Source: Haemophilus aegyptius
GTDB taxonomy: Bacteria > Pseudomonadota > Gammaproteobacteria > Enterobacterales > Pasteurellaceae
DNA length: 64,000 nucleotides
Assembly (NCBI RefSeq): GCF_900475885.1
Contig: NZ_LS483429.1
Coordinates: forward strand, 1,860,001-1,924,000
Reading direction: 5' to 3'
The position numbers and the translations under genes were made by a program. Position 1 is the first letter of the stretch; every line of letters starts with the position of its first letter. Shown here one piece after another: positions 1 through 8,988 of the stretch. The notes under the pieces are model-generated. The model had not been told where the DNA came from. It made no database searches and was given only the letters and a program-made list of their open reading frames with translations.

Positions 1-345
1 TGAGCCAGAGGGAATTTGAAACGGTTCAAACAAAAAAGAACGAACCAAAAATACCACTGCAAGCACAGGAAAAAGTGAAGACAAAAATTCTGAAGCCTCA
101 GAAATCGGTTCAATTTTGGCTTTTTCTTCCTCACTTAAGGTTTTACCAGAACGTTGTTCTGCACGTGCCACTTGACGATGACGTTTTGGCATCACCACAA
201 AACGATGATAACACCATAATACGCCAGAAAGTGCGGTCAAAATTAGTAACAAAATACTAAAAGTATTTGGCAACTGAAAATAATCTAAAACTTTCCACAC
301 ACCAAAGCCGACAGCCAATAAAATCACAAAAAATAAATTTGACAT
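1..345 (-). CDS. lepB: Signal peptidase I, N-terminal part (cut by window start)
   Basis: Inner-membrane protease that removes signal peptides from exported proteins. The reading frame starts at the ATG at 345 and runs off the window after 115 codons. Two hydrophobic segments (about residues 3-20 and 29-47) flank a charged cytoplasmic stretch, followed by a hydrophobic stretch and the box EPFQIPSGS. The last visible codon (1-3) is by family alignment the catalytic serine. Only 8 bp separate it from the lepA stop, so it is translated from the lepA message, as in E. coli lepA-lepB. The Shine-Dalgarno AAGGA overlaps the lepA stop region. A USS lies inside the coding region at 229. Confidence 0.93.
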   Translation of the reverse strand, partial: MSNLFFVILLAVGFGVWKVLDYFQLPNTFSILLLILTALSGVLWCYHRFVVMPKRHRQVARAEQRSGKTLSEEEKAKIEPISEASEFLSSLFPVLAVVFLVRSFLFEPFQIPSGS

Positions 346-353
346 AATTTTCC

Positions 354-2150
354 TTATTTATCTTTTCCTACGTGTAAAATTGCTAAAAACGCCTCTTGCG
401 GCACTTCTACGTTACCTAAAGACTTCATACGTTTTTTCCCTTCTTTCTGCTTCTGTAAGAGTTTTTTCTTACGGCTCACGTCACCACCATAACATTTTGC
501 TAATACGTTTTTACGTAATTGTTTCACCGTAGAACGAGCAATAATATGGTTTCCAATCGCTGCTTGAATAGCGATATCAAATTGCTGACGAGGAATTAAC
601 TCACGCATTTTTTCAACCAATTCACGACCACGATATTGTGAATTATCTTTATGAACGATTAAAGCCAAGGCATCTACTCGTTCGCTGTTAATCATAATAT
701 CCACGCGAACCATATCTGCCGCTTGGAAACGTTTAAAACCGTAATCTAACGAAGCATAACCACGCGATGTTGATTTTAAACGATCAAAGAAATCTAAAAC
801 CACTTCGCCCATTGGAATTTCATAAGTCAGCGCAATCTGATTACCGTGATATACCATATTGGTTTGCACACCACGTTTTTCAACGCAAAGGGTAATAACG
901 TTACCTAAATATTCTTGCGGCACCAGCATATTACATTCTGCGATTGGCTCGCGAATTTCAGCAATATTATTAAGTGGAGGCAATTTTGCAGGACTATCCA
1001 CATAAACAACCTCGCCATTCGTTAATTGCACTTCGTAAATTACCGTTGGCGCAGTCGTGATAAGATCTAAATCATACTCACGCTCTAGACGCTCTTGAAT
1101 GATTTCCATATGCAGAAGTCCAAGGAAACCACAACGGAAACCAAAACCAAGCGCGGTCGAAGTTTCTGGTTCATAGAAAAGTGACGCATCGTTTAAACTT
1201 AATTTACCAAGTGCATCGCGAAACGCTTCATAATCATCAGAACTTACAGGGAAAAGCCCAGCATAAACCTGTGGTTTTACTTTTTTAAAGCCAGGCAACA
1301 CTTCAGTTGCAGAATTATGTTGATGGGTTAAGGTATCGCCCACTGGCGCACCTAAAATATCTTTAATCGCACAAACAACCCAACCCACTTCGCCACATTC
1401 TAAAACGGTAGTATCTTCTTGTTTTGGCGTGAAAATCCCTAAACGATCTACGTTGTAAGTTTGCCCTGTGGACATCACTTTAATTTTATCGCCTTTACGT
1501 AATACCCCGTTTTTAATACGCACTAAAGATACCACGCCCAAATAATTATCGAACCAAGAATCAATAATCAATGCTTGTAATGGCGCATTAGGATCACCTT
1601 CTGGTGCAGGAATTTTTGCAACGATTTCTTCTAATACATCTTCGATACCTACACCCGTTTTAGCTGAGCATCGAACCGCTTCCATCGCATCAATTCCAAC
1701 AATATCTTCAATTTCTTCAGCTACGCGTTCAGGATCAGCAGCTGGTAAGTCGATTTTATTTAAAATCGGTACCACTTCTAAATCCATTTCGATTGCGGTA
1801 TAACAGTTTGCTAGAGTTTGGGCTTCTACCCCTTGACCAGCATCAACTACCAACAATGCCCCTTCACAAGCAGCAAGAGAGCGAGACACTTCATAGGAAA
1901 AGTCCACATGTCCTGGCGTATCGATAAAGTTTAATTGATAAGTTTCGCCATCTTTGGCTTTATAATTTAAAGTCACACTTTGTGCTTTGATGGTAATTCC
2001 ACGCTCACGCTCAAGATCCATTGAATCTAGCACTTGCGCTTCCATTTCACGATCCGAAAGACCACCACAAGTTTGAATCAAACGGTCAGAAAGTGTCGAT
2101 TTACCGTGGTCAATATGGGCAATAATAGAAAAGTTGCGAATATTCTTCAT
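354..2150 (-). CDS. lepA: Elongation factor 4 (LepA), ribosome back-translocating GTPase
   Basis: Translational GTPase that acts on stalled or mis-translocated ribosomes. At 598 aa it has the family's usual length. GTP-binding motifs are visible: G1 AHIDHGKS at residues 11-18, G3 DTPGH at 77-81 (with the catalytic His), G4 NKID at 131-134, and a later SAK motif. The EF-G-like domains and the basic LepA-specific C-terminal end ([16 protein letters not shown]) are present. It is followed by lepB at 8 bp. A plausible promoter lies upstream on the minus strand, with a -10 TACAAT at 2194-2199. Nothing in it looks abnormal. Confidence 0.97.
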   Translation of the reverse strand: MKNIRNFSIIAHIDHGKSTLSDRLIQTCGGLSDREMEAQVLDSMDLERERGITIKAQSVTLNYKAKDGETYQLNFIDTPGHVDFSYEVSRSLAACEGALLVVDAGQGVEAQTLANCYTAIEMDLEVVPILNKIDLPAADPERVAEEIEDIVGIDAMEAVRCSAKTGVGIEDVLEEIVAKIPAPEGDPNAPLQALIIDSWFDNYLGVVSLVRIKNGVLRKGDKIKVMSTGQTYNVDRLGIFTPKQEDTTVLECGEVGWVVCAIKDILGAPVGDTLTHQHNSATEVLPGFKKVKPQVYAGLFPVSSDDYEAFRDALGKLSLNDASLFYEPETSTALGFGFRCGFLGLLHMEIIQERLEREYDLDLITTAPTVIYEVQLTNGEVVYVDSPAKLPPLNNIAEIREPIAECNMLVPQEYLGNVITLCVEKRGVQTNMVYHGNQIALTYEIPMGEVVLDFFDRLKSTSRGYASLDYGFKRFQAADMVRVDIMINSERVDALALIVHKDNSQYRGRELVEKMRELIPRQQFDIAIQAAIGNHIIARSTVKQLRKNVLAKCYGGDVSRKKKLLQKQKEGKKRMKSLGNVEVPQEAFLAILHVGKDK

Positions 2151-2193
2151 AAAAGATAGTTTTTCTCAGAAAATCATTAAATTTAACTGGCGG

Positions 2194-2222
2194 ATTGTAC
2201 CTGAAAAGCGTGTAAATCGCTA
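2194..2222 (-). promoter_or_regulatory. Predicted lepA promoter
   Basis: On the minus strand a good -10 hexamer TACAAT (2194-2199) is preceded by a 17-nt spacer and a weak -35 TAGCGA. It lies about 45 bp upstream of the lepA start. The rest of the interval 2151-2300 shows no other clear motif. Inference only. Confidence 0.35.
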
Positions 2223-2333
2223 GAGATGAAAGGGAAAAGTCAGCGATCTATAAAATAAAAGGTTCAATTCCATATAACTCCCCCCTCAAAATGCTATAAA
2301 ATGGATCGAATGATTAAAAAATAATCTGAAATC

Positions 2334-2362
2334 GTTTTTTTTTTGCTCATTAAGTGTATTAT
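2334..2362 (+). promoter_or_regulatory. Predicted fimbrial promoter containing a T10 homopolymer
   Basis: A -10-like TATTAT lies at 2357-2362, 95 bp before the pilin ATG. Seventeen bases upstream, the -35 position (2334-2339) falls at the start of an uninterrupted run of ten T (2335-2344). A change in tract length would shift the sequence at the -35 box. No stronger promoter was seen in 2250-2456. A dyad GTGATCAC lies between this promoter and the pilin gene, near 2393-2400. Promoter function is inferred. Confidence 0.4.
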
Positions 2363-2456
2363 GTGCTGGTCTTTAACATTTTAAAAACAATCGTGATCAC
2401 AAAATAACAAAAAAATGTGATCTTTACATAATTACTTCCATTCTAAGGATTAAATA

Positions 2457-3068
2457 ATGAAAAAATTAACGTTAGCAGCAGGCTTACTTTTTAGTTTAGG
2501 CGGAATCTCGAGTGCATTTGGCGCAGCAGATGGCACCATTACATTTAATGGTCGTGTCGTTGATCAAACTTGTACTGTTACAAATGGTGGCAACACTGGT
2601 ACTTTTGATGTAAAACTACCAACAGTCAATAAAGCGCAATTAACAACAGATGGTGCAGTTGCAGGTTTAACACGTTTTAACATTGAATTAACGGGTTGTA
2701 AACCAGCTGCAACAGGAGGCACAAATAGCGTTCGTGCTTATTTTCTACCAAATAGCCAATATGTGGATCCCACCACACATAATTTAATAAATGTTGCACA
2801 GGTTACTAGTGGAGAAACTAAAGCTAACAATGTACAAATTCAATTAACTCACGCCGATACCAGTAAAGTGATTGCAGTGGGTGAGAATGTTGATGTTCAA
2901 GGACATGAAAACGATCACTATAATCCTTGGTCTAACTTTAAAAATGATACTGGAGCAACAACAGCTACAGCTAAATTAACTTACTACGCACAATATATTG
3001 CCGTTGGTGGTGCTGCTGGAGAGGGTGTCGTTCAATCTAAAGTTGAATATAACATTATCTATAAATAA
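2457..3068 (+). CDS. Major fimbrial subunit (chaperone-usher pilin)
   Basis: Secreted pilin, 203 aa. A Sec signal peptide occupies about residues 1-23 (KK, then a hydrophobic core, then SSAFGA). The mature protein begins ADGTITFNGRVVDQTC, the usual start of a donor-strand pilin. Two cysteines (C39, C81) fit the conserved fold-stabilising disulfide. The C-terminal strand VEYNIIYK has the alternating hydrophobic pattern and penultimate tyrosine recognised by periplasmic chaperones. Its position as first gene, followed by a strong terminator before the chaperone gene, fits the most abundant subunit. It resembles HifA-type and FimA-type pilins, but I cannot assign a named fimbria from sequence alone. 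Confidence 0.88.
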   Translation: MKKLTLAAGLLFSLGGISSAFGAADGTITFNGRVVDQTCTVTNGGNTGTFDVKLPTVNKAQLTTDGAVAGLTRFNIELTGCKPAATGGTNSVRAYFLPNSQYVDPTTHNLINVAQVTSGETKANNVQIQLTHADTSKVIAVGENVDVQGHENDHYNPWSNFKNDTGATTATAKLTYYAQYIAVGGAAGEGVVQSKVEYNIIYK

Positions 3069-3080
3069 ACTTTCTTTTCT

Positions 3081-3114
3081 CCGACTAACGCTTTCTGCGT
3101 TAGTCGGTTTTTTT
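3081..3114 (+). terminator. Intrinsic terminator/attenuator after the pilin gene
   Basis: A perfect 11-bp stem CCGACTAACGC / GCGTTAGTCGG (3081-3091 with 3097-3107) has a 5-nt loop and is followed by seven T. It lies between pilin and chaperone. Partial termination here would give excess pilin message over assembly machinery, a common arrangement in fimbrial operons. Confidence 0.85.
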
Positions 3115-3136
3115 CTGTTTCCTATTGAGTAATCCT

Positions 3137-3832
3137 ATGCTAAAAAAAATTTTCCTCTTTTTAACCGCACTTCCTTTTTTTGCCCAAGCAAATGTCGTGA
3201 TTACTGGCACACGCATTATTTATCCTGCTGAACAAAAAAATATTTCCATTCAATTAAGTAATGTAGGTGATTCTCCCGCATTGGTGCAATCGTGGTTAGA
3301 TAAAGGCGATATTAATAGCAGCCCTAATTCAACTAAAGTGCCTTTTGTCATTGCGCCGCCCATTGTTCGAGTAGAAGGCAATTCTGGACAATCTTTACGC
3401 GTAAACTTTACTGGCACCGAAGCCTTACCCCAAGATCGAGAATCAATTTTTTACTTTAATTTATTAGATATTCCCCCTAAACCAAAAGCGGAATCATTAG
3501 CGATCAACCCTAATTATTTACAATTAGCCATCCGTTCACGCTTGAAATTTTTTTATCGTCCAAAGGGGTTAGCAATATCTATTAATGATGCTTATCAAAA
3601 AGTGAATTTTTCAACAGATGGTTCTTCTTTACGCGTGGATAACCCAACGCCTTATTTTATTACCTACGATCAAATTAAAATCAATGGAAAATCAGTGAAA
3701 AATGTAGATATGGTTGCGCCTTATTCACAACAAACCTATCCATTTAAAGGTGCACACGCGAATGAAACAGTTCAGTGGACTGTCGTAAATGATTATGGTG
3801 GCGATCAAAAAGGCGAATCAATTTTACATTAA
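3137..3832 (+). CDS. Periplasmic fimbrial chaperone (PapD/HifB family)
   Basis: Immunoglobulin-like chaperone that caps pilin subunits by donor-strand complementation in the periplasm. I use the ATG at 3137 (231 aa); a TTG at 3125 would add four residues with no better ribosome site. The signal peptide is residues 1-18 (ending FFAQA). In the mature protein Arg8 (in ITGTRIIYPA) and the Lys in RSRLKFFYRP match the two basic residues of PapD that anchor the pilin C-terminus. The G1 strand preceding that Lys (NYLQLAIRSRLK) is alternately hydrophobic. It follows the pilin terminator and precedes the usher by 69 bp. Confidence 0.92.
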   Translation: MLKKIFLFLTALPFFAQANVVITGTRIIYPAEQKNISIQLSNVGDSPALVQSWLDKGDINSSPNSTKVPFVIAPPIVRVEGNSGQSLRVNFTGTEALPQDRESIFYFNLLDIPPKPKAESLAINPNYLQLAIRSRLKFFYRPKGLAISINDAYQKVNFSTDGSSLRVDNPTPYFITYDQIKINGKSVKNVDMVAPYSQQTYPFKGAHANETVQWTVVNDYGGDQKGESILH

Positions 3833-3901
3833 TTCAATCGCGAAAAATGAAGTGAAATTTCACCGCACTTTTTTCTAATTAATCAAATAAGAACATTAAT
3901 A

Positions 3902-6397
3902 ATGCTACAAAAATATCAATTACATCCAATTTATTGCGGGCTCGCTTTATGTTTTAGCCTGTCATTTTATGTTCACGCAGATGATGAATTTGATGCAGGC
4001 TTTTTACGACAAAGTGAAAATGCACCTGTGGTGGATATTCGCCGTTTTAATGAAAAAAATGCGGTTTTAGCAGGTCATTATCCCGCAGAAATTTTTGTCA
4101 ATAATATTAACAAAGGGCATTTACAACTGCGTTTTGATGATACTGAACAGGGTATTTCGCTTTGTTTAACCCCTGAATTAGGGGAAATCTTAGATTTACA
4201 ACCGAATGCTTTTTTACAATCTGCGTCTAATTCAATATGCGTGCCTATAAATACAGCAATTTCACAAGTAAAAACAGAATTTGATACAGGACTTTTACGT
4301 CTTAACGTGGAAATTCCTCAGGCTCTTACCGTGCAACGTCCACGCGGTTATATTTCTCCAAGTCGTTGGCAAGATGGCGAACCTGCCGTCTTCTTAAATT
4401 ACAATGCCAACCATTATCGCTATAAGAATGGGAATAATACCTTAGCGCAATCTTATCTTGGTATTCGTGCTGGAGCCAATATAGGCAGTTGGGCATTACG
4501 ACATTCTGGCTCTAAAAATTGGCAAAAGTCAGTAGATCAAAACCAAAATAGTCACTATGAAAGTACAGAAACCTATTTACAAAAAGATTTTGCCGCTATT
4601 AGAGGGATCGTAACATTGGGTGATTTCTATACATCTGGCGAATTAGTGGAGGGGATGTCTTTACGTGGATTAAAAGTGGCTTCAGATGATCGAATGCTCC
4701 CCTCCTCAATGCGTGGTTACGCGCCTATTGTTCAAGGTGTCGCGAATAGTAATGCCAATGTGACAATTCGTCAGAATGGTTCAATTATTTATCAAACTTC
4801 TGTTCCTGCAGGTGCTTTTACGATTACAGATCTTTATCCAAGTGGCTATAGTGGTGATTTAGTCGTTGAAATTACAGAATCAAATGGGCAAATACGCACA
4901 TTCACAGTGCCATTTGCTAATATTGCACCTTTGATCAGAATGGGACAATTTCGTTATCAAACTGCTTACGGTCGTTATCGTTATGGTTCCGAAATATATC
5001 CAGATAATGTATTACAAAGTACATTGCAATATGGTTTATTAAATAATTTCACGATTAATAGCGGAATAACATTACATAAAAATTATCGTGCAGAATTGCT
5101 AGGCGCAAGCCTAAATACGCCAATTGGCGCATTTTCTGCAGATGCCACCTTTGCACAAAGCATCTTTGATGAAACGAGAGAAAAGAAAAACGGTTATAGC
5201 CTGCACGCAAGTTATAGCGTAAATGTACTTTCGACTAAAACAAATGTAACTTTAGCGGCTTATCGCTATTATTCAAAAGATTTCTATACATTGAGAGATG
5301 TCATTTGGGCGAAAAATAATGACTATAATCTTGCCAATGAAGCCTTAAGAAATTCACTATTTTCTCGCCCTAAGAATCAATATCAACTTTCAATTAATCA
5401 AAATCTTGGCGAAAAATGGGGTGTGCTTTATTTAATTGGTTCAACTTATAGTTACTGGGGAAAAAGCGGGGTACGTAATGAATACCAACTTTCTTACAGT
5501 AATAATTGGAAACGATTAAATTATCAAATTGGTTTTTCACAATCAGTTGATCAAGAAAGAAAAACACGCGATAACAGCCTGTATTTAAGCTTTTCTATTC
5601 CATTGGGCGAACAATATGTGTCTTCAACATTTACACATAATCGACGTTATAACAATGCGCAAAGTAGCGTAAGCGGTTCAACAGGTCAATATAATCAATT
5701 TAATTATGCATTATCCGCCGCGAGCAATAATCAAAATAATCGTTCTGTTTCTGCGAATGTGGGCTACCGAGCCGATGTCGGCGATTATCAATTCTCTGTA
5801 GGACAAGATAATCAACACAATCGTCAAGTCTCAATGACCGCCTCTGGTTCTGTTGTTGCACATTCTTATGGTGTGACGTTAGGGCAAACAGTAGGAGATA
5901 ATTTTGCCATTATTCACGCTAAAGGCGCAAAAGGTGCGTTAGTTACGGCAACTGGTATGGGGCAAACTTTAGATTATTTCGGTAATGCTATTGTGCCTTA
6001 CACCTCCCCTTATTCTATTAACTATATTGGTATTGATCCGACCCATTTACCAATAAATATAGAATTTGATTCAACAGAACAACAAATCGTGCCACGCGCC
6101 AATAGCATCAATCTAGTCAATTTTGATACGAAAAAAACGACGATAGTGCTATTTAATGTGGCAACGCCAAAAGGCGTTATTCTACCAATGGCAACTGAAG
6201 CTAAAGATGATAAAGGAAATCTCGTAGGCTATGTTGGGCAAGGTGGCGTTCTTTTTGCGAATAATTTAACGAAAGCAAAAGGCACACTTGCTGTTTCTTG
6301 GGGATTAGGGAAAAACGAGCAATGTTATTTTGATTATCAAGTCAATTTAGATAATGAATCAGAAACAATGCAAATTTATGATGTGAAATGTAAATAA
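3902..6397 (+). CDS. Fimbrial outer-membrane usher (FimD/PapC/HifC family)
   Basis: Outer-membrane assembly platform that receives chaperone-subunit complexes and secretes the growing fimbria. At 831 aa it is of full usher length. The signal peptide is about residues 1-26. The mature N-terminus DDEFDAGFLRQSENAPVVDIRRF is typical of the usher N-terminal chaperone-binding domain. A long beta-barrel region follows, with a plug-domain stretch (about 265-340) including VTIRQNGSIIYQTSVPAGAFTITDLYPSGYSGDL. A C-terminal domain ends with a cysteine pair (NEQCYFDYQ ... YDVKCK). The frame is intact, so the cluster is potentially functional. The tip-adhesin gene starts 14 bp downstream. Confidence 0.94.
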   Translation: MLQKYQLHPIYCGLALCFSLSFYVHADDEFDAGFLRQSENAPVVDIRRFNEKNAVLAGHYPAEIFVNNINKGHLQLRFDDTEQGISLCLTPELGEILDLQPNAFLQSASNSICVPINTAISQVKTEFDTGLLRLNVEIPQALTVQRPRGYISPSRWQDGEPAVFLNYNANHYRYKNGNNTLAQSYLGIRAGANIGSWALRHSGSKNWQKSVDQNQNSHYESTETYLQKDFAAIRGIVTLGDFYTSGELVEGMSLRGLKVASDDRMLPSSMRGYAPIVQGVANSNANVTIRQNGSIIYQTSVPAGAFTITDLYPSGYSGDLVVEITESNGQIRTFTVPFANIAPLIRMGQFRYQTAYGRYRYGSEIYPDNVLQSTLQYGLLNNFTINSGITLHKNYRAELLGASLNTPIGAFSADATFAQSIFDETREKKNGYSLHASYSVNVLSTKTNVTLAAYRYYSKDFYTLRDVIWAKNNDYNLANEALRNSLFSRPKNQYQLSINQNLGEKWGVLYLIGSTYSYWGKSGVRNEYQLSYSNNWKRLNYQIGFSQSVDQERKTRDNSLYLSFSIPLGEQYVSSTFTHNRRYNNAQSSVSGSTGQYNQFNYALSAASNNQNNRSVSANVGYRADVGDYQFSVGQDNQHNRQVSMTASGSVVAHSYGVTLGQTVGDNFAIIHAKGAKGALVTATGMGQTLDYFGNAIVPYTSPYSINYIGIDPTHLPINIEFDSTEQQIVPRANSINLVNFDTKKTTIVLFNVATPKGVILPMATEAKDDKGNLVGYVGQGGVLFANNLTKAKGTLAVSWGLGKNEQCYFDYQVNLDNESETMQIYDVKCK

Positions 6398-6411
6398 AAG
6401 TTGAGAATTAT

Positions 6412-7536
6412 ATGTGGAAAAAAATAATATTTCTAACAGGCTTATGTTGTTACTCTTTGTCCTCTCTATCATTTGAACGTCGTCCTAATGGCGATGGTTA
6501 TCACTACAGAGGCTCTAGTATGGAGTATGATATCGTTGCGCCCTTTGAGTTGGGAGCAAAAATGGCAGATGGCACCATTCCTTTATATTCACGCCATTAC
6601 TCCGCAGATGACTTACCACGCAAGTTTGATAATTTCGCTAATGCGTTTTTTACAAACGATCCCTACAAATATACTTTTATTCAGGGTCATAACAATGGCG
6701 ATAATTTTTGCACAGAACTTTATGCAAGATCTAATTTACCTGTTATTGGCACCATAGATAACCAATCTATTTATGATATAGGGAATGAATATATTGGGAT
6801 TTTAGTCTATGCTGGCGATACCAATAGACCTGTGGCTGTTAATGGTAATTCTTGGCAAAAAGTGTTTAAGGGATGGTGCACAACATCAAGTCAAGGAGCC
6901 TCAGCGAAAGTGATTCCTGTTCTTCTAAAACAACCTCCCTTAGGGGAATATACCATTCCTCGTACAGAAATTGGCGAAATTGAACCTCGTCGCCGATCCG
7001 ATAGCAGATATGGCGAATATACAGGCAATAAAATTACAAAATTTATTCTTAATTCATTCAGATTTAGGGTTACCCCTCACACTTGTGTTTTAACCACGCC
7101 AAAGGATATTACGCTCAAATTGCTAACTATTTCTCAGCGTAGTATCGCAACTCAAGGAGATGAAGTTTATGGCGGTAAATTCGAAATTGGTTTACGTTGT
7201 GATAATTCATCGCGAAGTGGTTTATGGGGTGGGATTCGTGTTTATAGCACATTAACCGATCAATCCAATGTAAATAATCGGAGTGATATTTTAAGTTTAA
7301 CCGCGGATTCAAGCGCAAAAGGTATCGGAATTAAACTCTATAATAATTGGAATACGCCCGCTTTAAAATATGGGCCTGAAAGTTCCGCAAAAGGCACAGA
7401 AAATCAATGGGCGTTTTCATCTGGTGTTCAAAATAATCCTTCCGTCTTATTCCGAGCTTATTATGTCAATACAAATGGAAATGTGAAGCCTGGAACAGTG
7501 AAAGCAATTGCCACTTATACATTTTCTTATCAATAA
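6412..7536 (+). CDS. Predicted fimbrial tip adhesin (two-domain, HifE-like)
   Basis: Secreted 374-aa protein with a signal peptide of about 20 residues. Two parts can be seen. The N-terminal region (about 21-205) has one cysteine pair (C100, C156) and no obvious pilin features, which fits a receptor-binding domain. The C-terminal region (about 206-374) looks like a pilin domain: cysteines C225 and C263, and a final strand AIATYTFSYQ with penultimate aromatic pattern. Such lectin-plus-pilin architecture is that of tip adhesins. The receptor cannot be predicted. It is the last gene of the operon; a USS overlaps its stop codon. Confidence 0.8.
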   Translation: MWKKIIFLTGLCCYSLSSLSFERRPNGDGYHYRGSSMEYDIVAPFELGAKMADGTIPLYSRHYSADDLPRKFDNFANAFFTNDPYKYTFIQGHNNGDNFCTELYARSNLPVIGTIDNQSIYDIGNEYIGILVYAGDTNRPVAVNGNSWQKVFKGWCTTSSQGASAKVIPVLLKQPPLGEYTIPRTEIGEIEPRRRSDSRYGEYTGNKITKFILNSFRFRVTPHTCVLTTPKDITLKLLTISQRSIATQGDEVYGGKFEIGLRCDNSSRSGLWGGIRVYSTLTDQSNVNNRSDILSLTADSSAKGIGIKLYNNWNTPALKYGPESSAKGTENQWAFSSGVQNNPSVLFRAYYVNTNGNVKPGTVKAIATYTFSYQ

Positions 7537-7572
7537 AGTGCGGTCAAATTTTCAAACTTTTTAGATAAAACA

Positions 7573-7603
7573 AAACCCCGAATGACTTCGGGGTTTCTTT
7601 TTT
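7573..7603. terminator. Bidirectional terminator between fimbrial operon and grcA
   Basis: Perfect 10-bp stem AAACCCCGAA / TTCGGGGTTT (7573-7582 with 7587-7596), loop TGAC, followed on plus by CTTTTTTTC. On the minus strand it is followed by TGTTTTATC, so it can end both convergent transcripts. Confidence 0.88.
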
Positions 7604-7617
7604 CATTCAAACTGAAA

Positions 7618-8001
7618 TTATAGACTTTCAGTGAAAGTACGAGTGATAACGTCGCGTTGTTGTTCTGGCGTTAAAGAGTTGAAACGTACTGCGTAACCAG
7701 AAACACGGATAGTTAATTGTGGATATTTATCTGGGTTATTTACCGCATCTTCTAACGTTTCACGACGTAATACGTTTACGTTTAAGTGTTGACCACCTTC
7801 AACTTTAACAGTTGGCGCTACGTTTACCGGTAATTCACGGTATTCGATTTGACCTAATTCGCTAACAGCAACAACTTGGTCTTCAGCAAATTCGCCTTTT
7901 GCACATAAGCAACGCGCTTCATTTTTTTCGCTGTCTAATAACCAGAATGAATTAAGCAAATTGTCATTTGCTGCTTGAGTAATTTGAATACCTTTAATCA
8001 T
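7618..8001 (-). CDS. grcA: Autonomous glycyl radical cofactor GrcA (YfiD)
   Basis: Small 127-aa protein that can replace the oxygen-damaged C-terminal part of pyruvate formate-lyase, restoring its glycyl radical under microaerobic conditions. The C-terminal PFL-like segment contains the radical motif RVSGYAVRF with Gly102. The N-terminal about 50 residues are specific to GrcA. A convincing Shine-Dalgarno (TAGGAGG) lies just upstream of the ATG. The AT-rich upstream region has a near-consensus FNR box, consistent with anaerobic induction known for E. coli yfiD. Confidence 0.96.
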   Translation of the reverse strand: MIKGIQITQAANDNLLNSFWLLDSEKNEARCLCAKGEFAEDQVVAVSELGQIEYRELPVNVAPTVKVEGGQHLNVNVLRRETLEDAVNNPDKYPQLTIRVSGYAVRFNSLTPEQQRDVITRTFTESL

Positions 8002-8131
8002 AATAGCCTCCTAATTGGCACGAAAATAATAATAAAACTGTACAAATTTTATCAAATCATTTTAATATTTCAAATTATTTTAGATTTATTTGATAAAGAG
8101 CAGGTTATTTTTTTAATTAATTTTTATAAAT

Positions 8132-8145
8132 TTGATCTAAATTAA
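8132..8145 (-). promoter_or_regulatory. Candidate FNR box upstream of grcA
   Basis: TTGATCTAAATTAA matches TTGAT-N4-ATCAA at nine of ten fixed positions. It lies 130 bp upstream of the grcA start, in a 257-bp very AT-rich divergent region shared with ung. Further half-sites (ATCAA/TTGAT) occur nearer to grcA, around 8054 and 8088. Confidence 0.5.
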
Positions 8146-8200
8146 AATTTATTAATTTTTAAATAAAATTTATATCAATAATTTAACATTAATTTAACTT

Positions 8201-8229
8201 TTTATTGAATGAATGTTTTTGTTTATAAT
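8201..8229 (+). promoter_or_regulatory. Predicted ung promoter
   Basis: A consensus -10 TATAAT (8224-8229) has a 17-nt spacer to a -35-like TTTATT (8201-8206), 30 bp before the ung start codon. Confidence 0.55.
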
Positions 8230-8258
8230 GAATAAAAACTTATTAATAGGATAAAATA

Positions 8259-8918
8259 ATGAAAAACTGGACAGACGTTATCGGAACAGAAAAAGCGCAA
8301 CCTTACTTTCAACACACACTACAACAGGTTCATCTTGCAAGAGCAAACGGGAAAACAATTTATCCACCACAAGAAGAGGTATTTAATGCATTCAAATATA
8401 CCGCTTTTGAAGATGTAAAAGTGGTGATTTTAGGTCAGGATCCTTATCATGGACCAAACCAAGCTCATGGATTGGCTTTTTCAGTAAAACCTGAAGTAGC
8501 GATTCCCCCTTCCCTATTAAATATATATAAAGAACTCACACAAGATATTTCGGGATTTCAAATGCCATCAAATGGTTATTTAGTCAAATGGGCAGAACAA
8601 GGGGTGTTGCTACTTAACACTGTGCTTACCGTGGAACAAGGTATGGCACATTCACACGCCAATTTAGGTTGGGAAAGGTTTACAGATAAAGTTATTGCAG
8701 TACTCAATGAACATCGTGAAAAACTGGTGTTTTTACTTTGGGGCAGTCACGCACAAAAAAAAGGGCAAATTATTGACCGCACTCGTCACTTTGTTTTAAC
8801 GGCGCCACACCCTTCCCCATTGTCAGCACATCGAGGTTTCTTTGGTTGTCATCATTTTTCCAAAACAAATTCATATTTGGAAAGCCACGGAATAAAACCG
8901 ATAGATTGGCAAATCTAA
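8259..8918 (+). CDS. ung: Uracil-DNA glycosylase
   Basis: Removes uracil from DNA to start base-excision repair. At 219 aa it is the usual length. The water-activating motif [18 protein letters not shown] has the catalytic Asp at residue 61, and the DNA-intercalation loop [11 protein letters not shown] starts at residue 184 with its essential His. It is transcribed alone, divergently from grcA and convergently with miaB. Confidence 0.97.
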   Translation: MKNWTDVIGTEKAQPYFQHTLQQVHLARANGKTIYPPQEEVFNAFKYTAFEDVKVVILGQDPYHGPNQAHGLAFSVKPEVAIPPSLLNIYKELTQDISGFQMPSNGYLVKWAEQGVLLLNTVLTVEQGMAHSHANLGWERFTDKVIAVLNEHREKLVFLLWGSHAQKKGQIIDRTRHFVLTAPHPSPLSAHRGFFGCHHFSKTNSYLESHGIKPIDWQI

Positions 8919-8938
8919 ACCATATATCTCTAAAAAAA

Positions 8939-8970
8939 TAACCGCACTTTAATCTCTCAAAGTGCGGTTA
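8939..8970. terminator. USS inverted-repeat terminator between ung and miaB
   Basis: A 12-bp perfect stem of two opposed uptake sequences (TAACCGCACTTT / AAAGTGCGGTTA) has an 8-nt loop. On the minus strand it is followed by ATTTTTTTAG, a good terminator for miaB; it can also end ung. Confidence 0.85.
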
Positions 8971-8988
8971 AATATTTCAGTATTTTAA

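Noticed and set aside
2391-2425. CRP site in the fimbrial leader
   Set aside because: Contains GTGATCAC and TGTGATC fragments but no TGTGA-N6-TCACA spacing.
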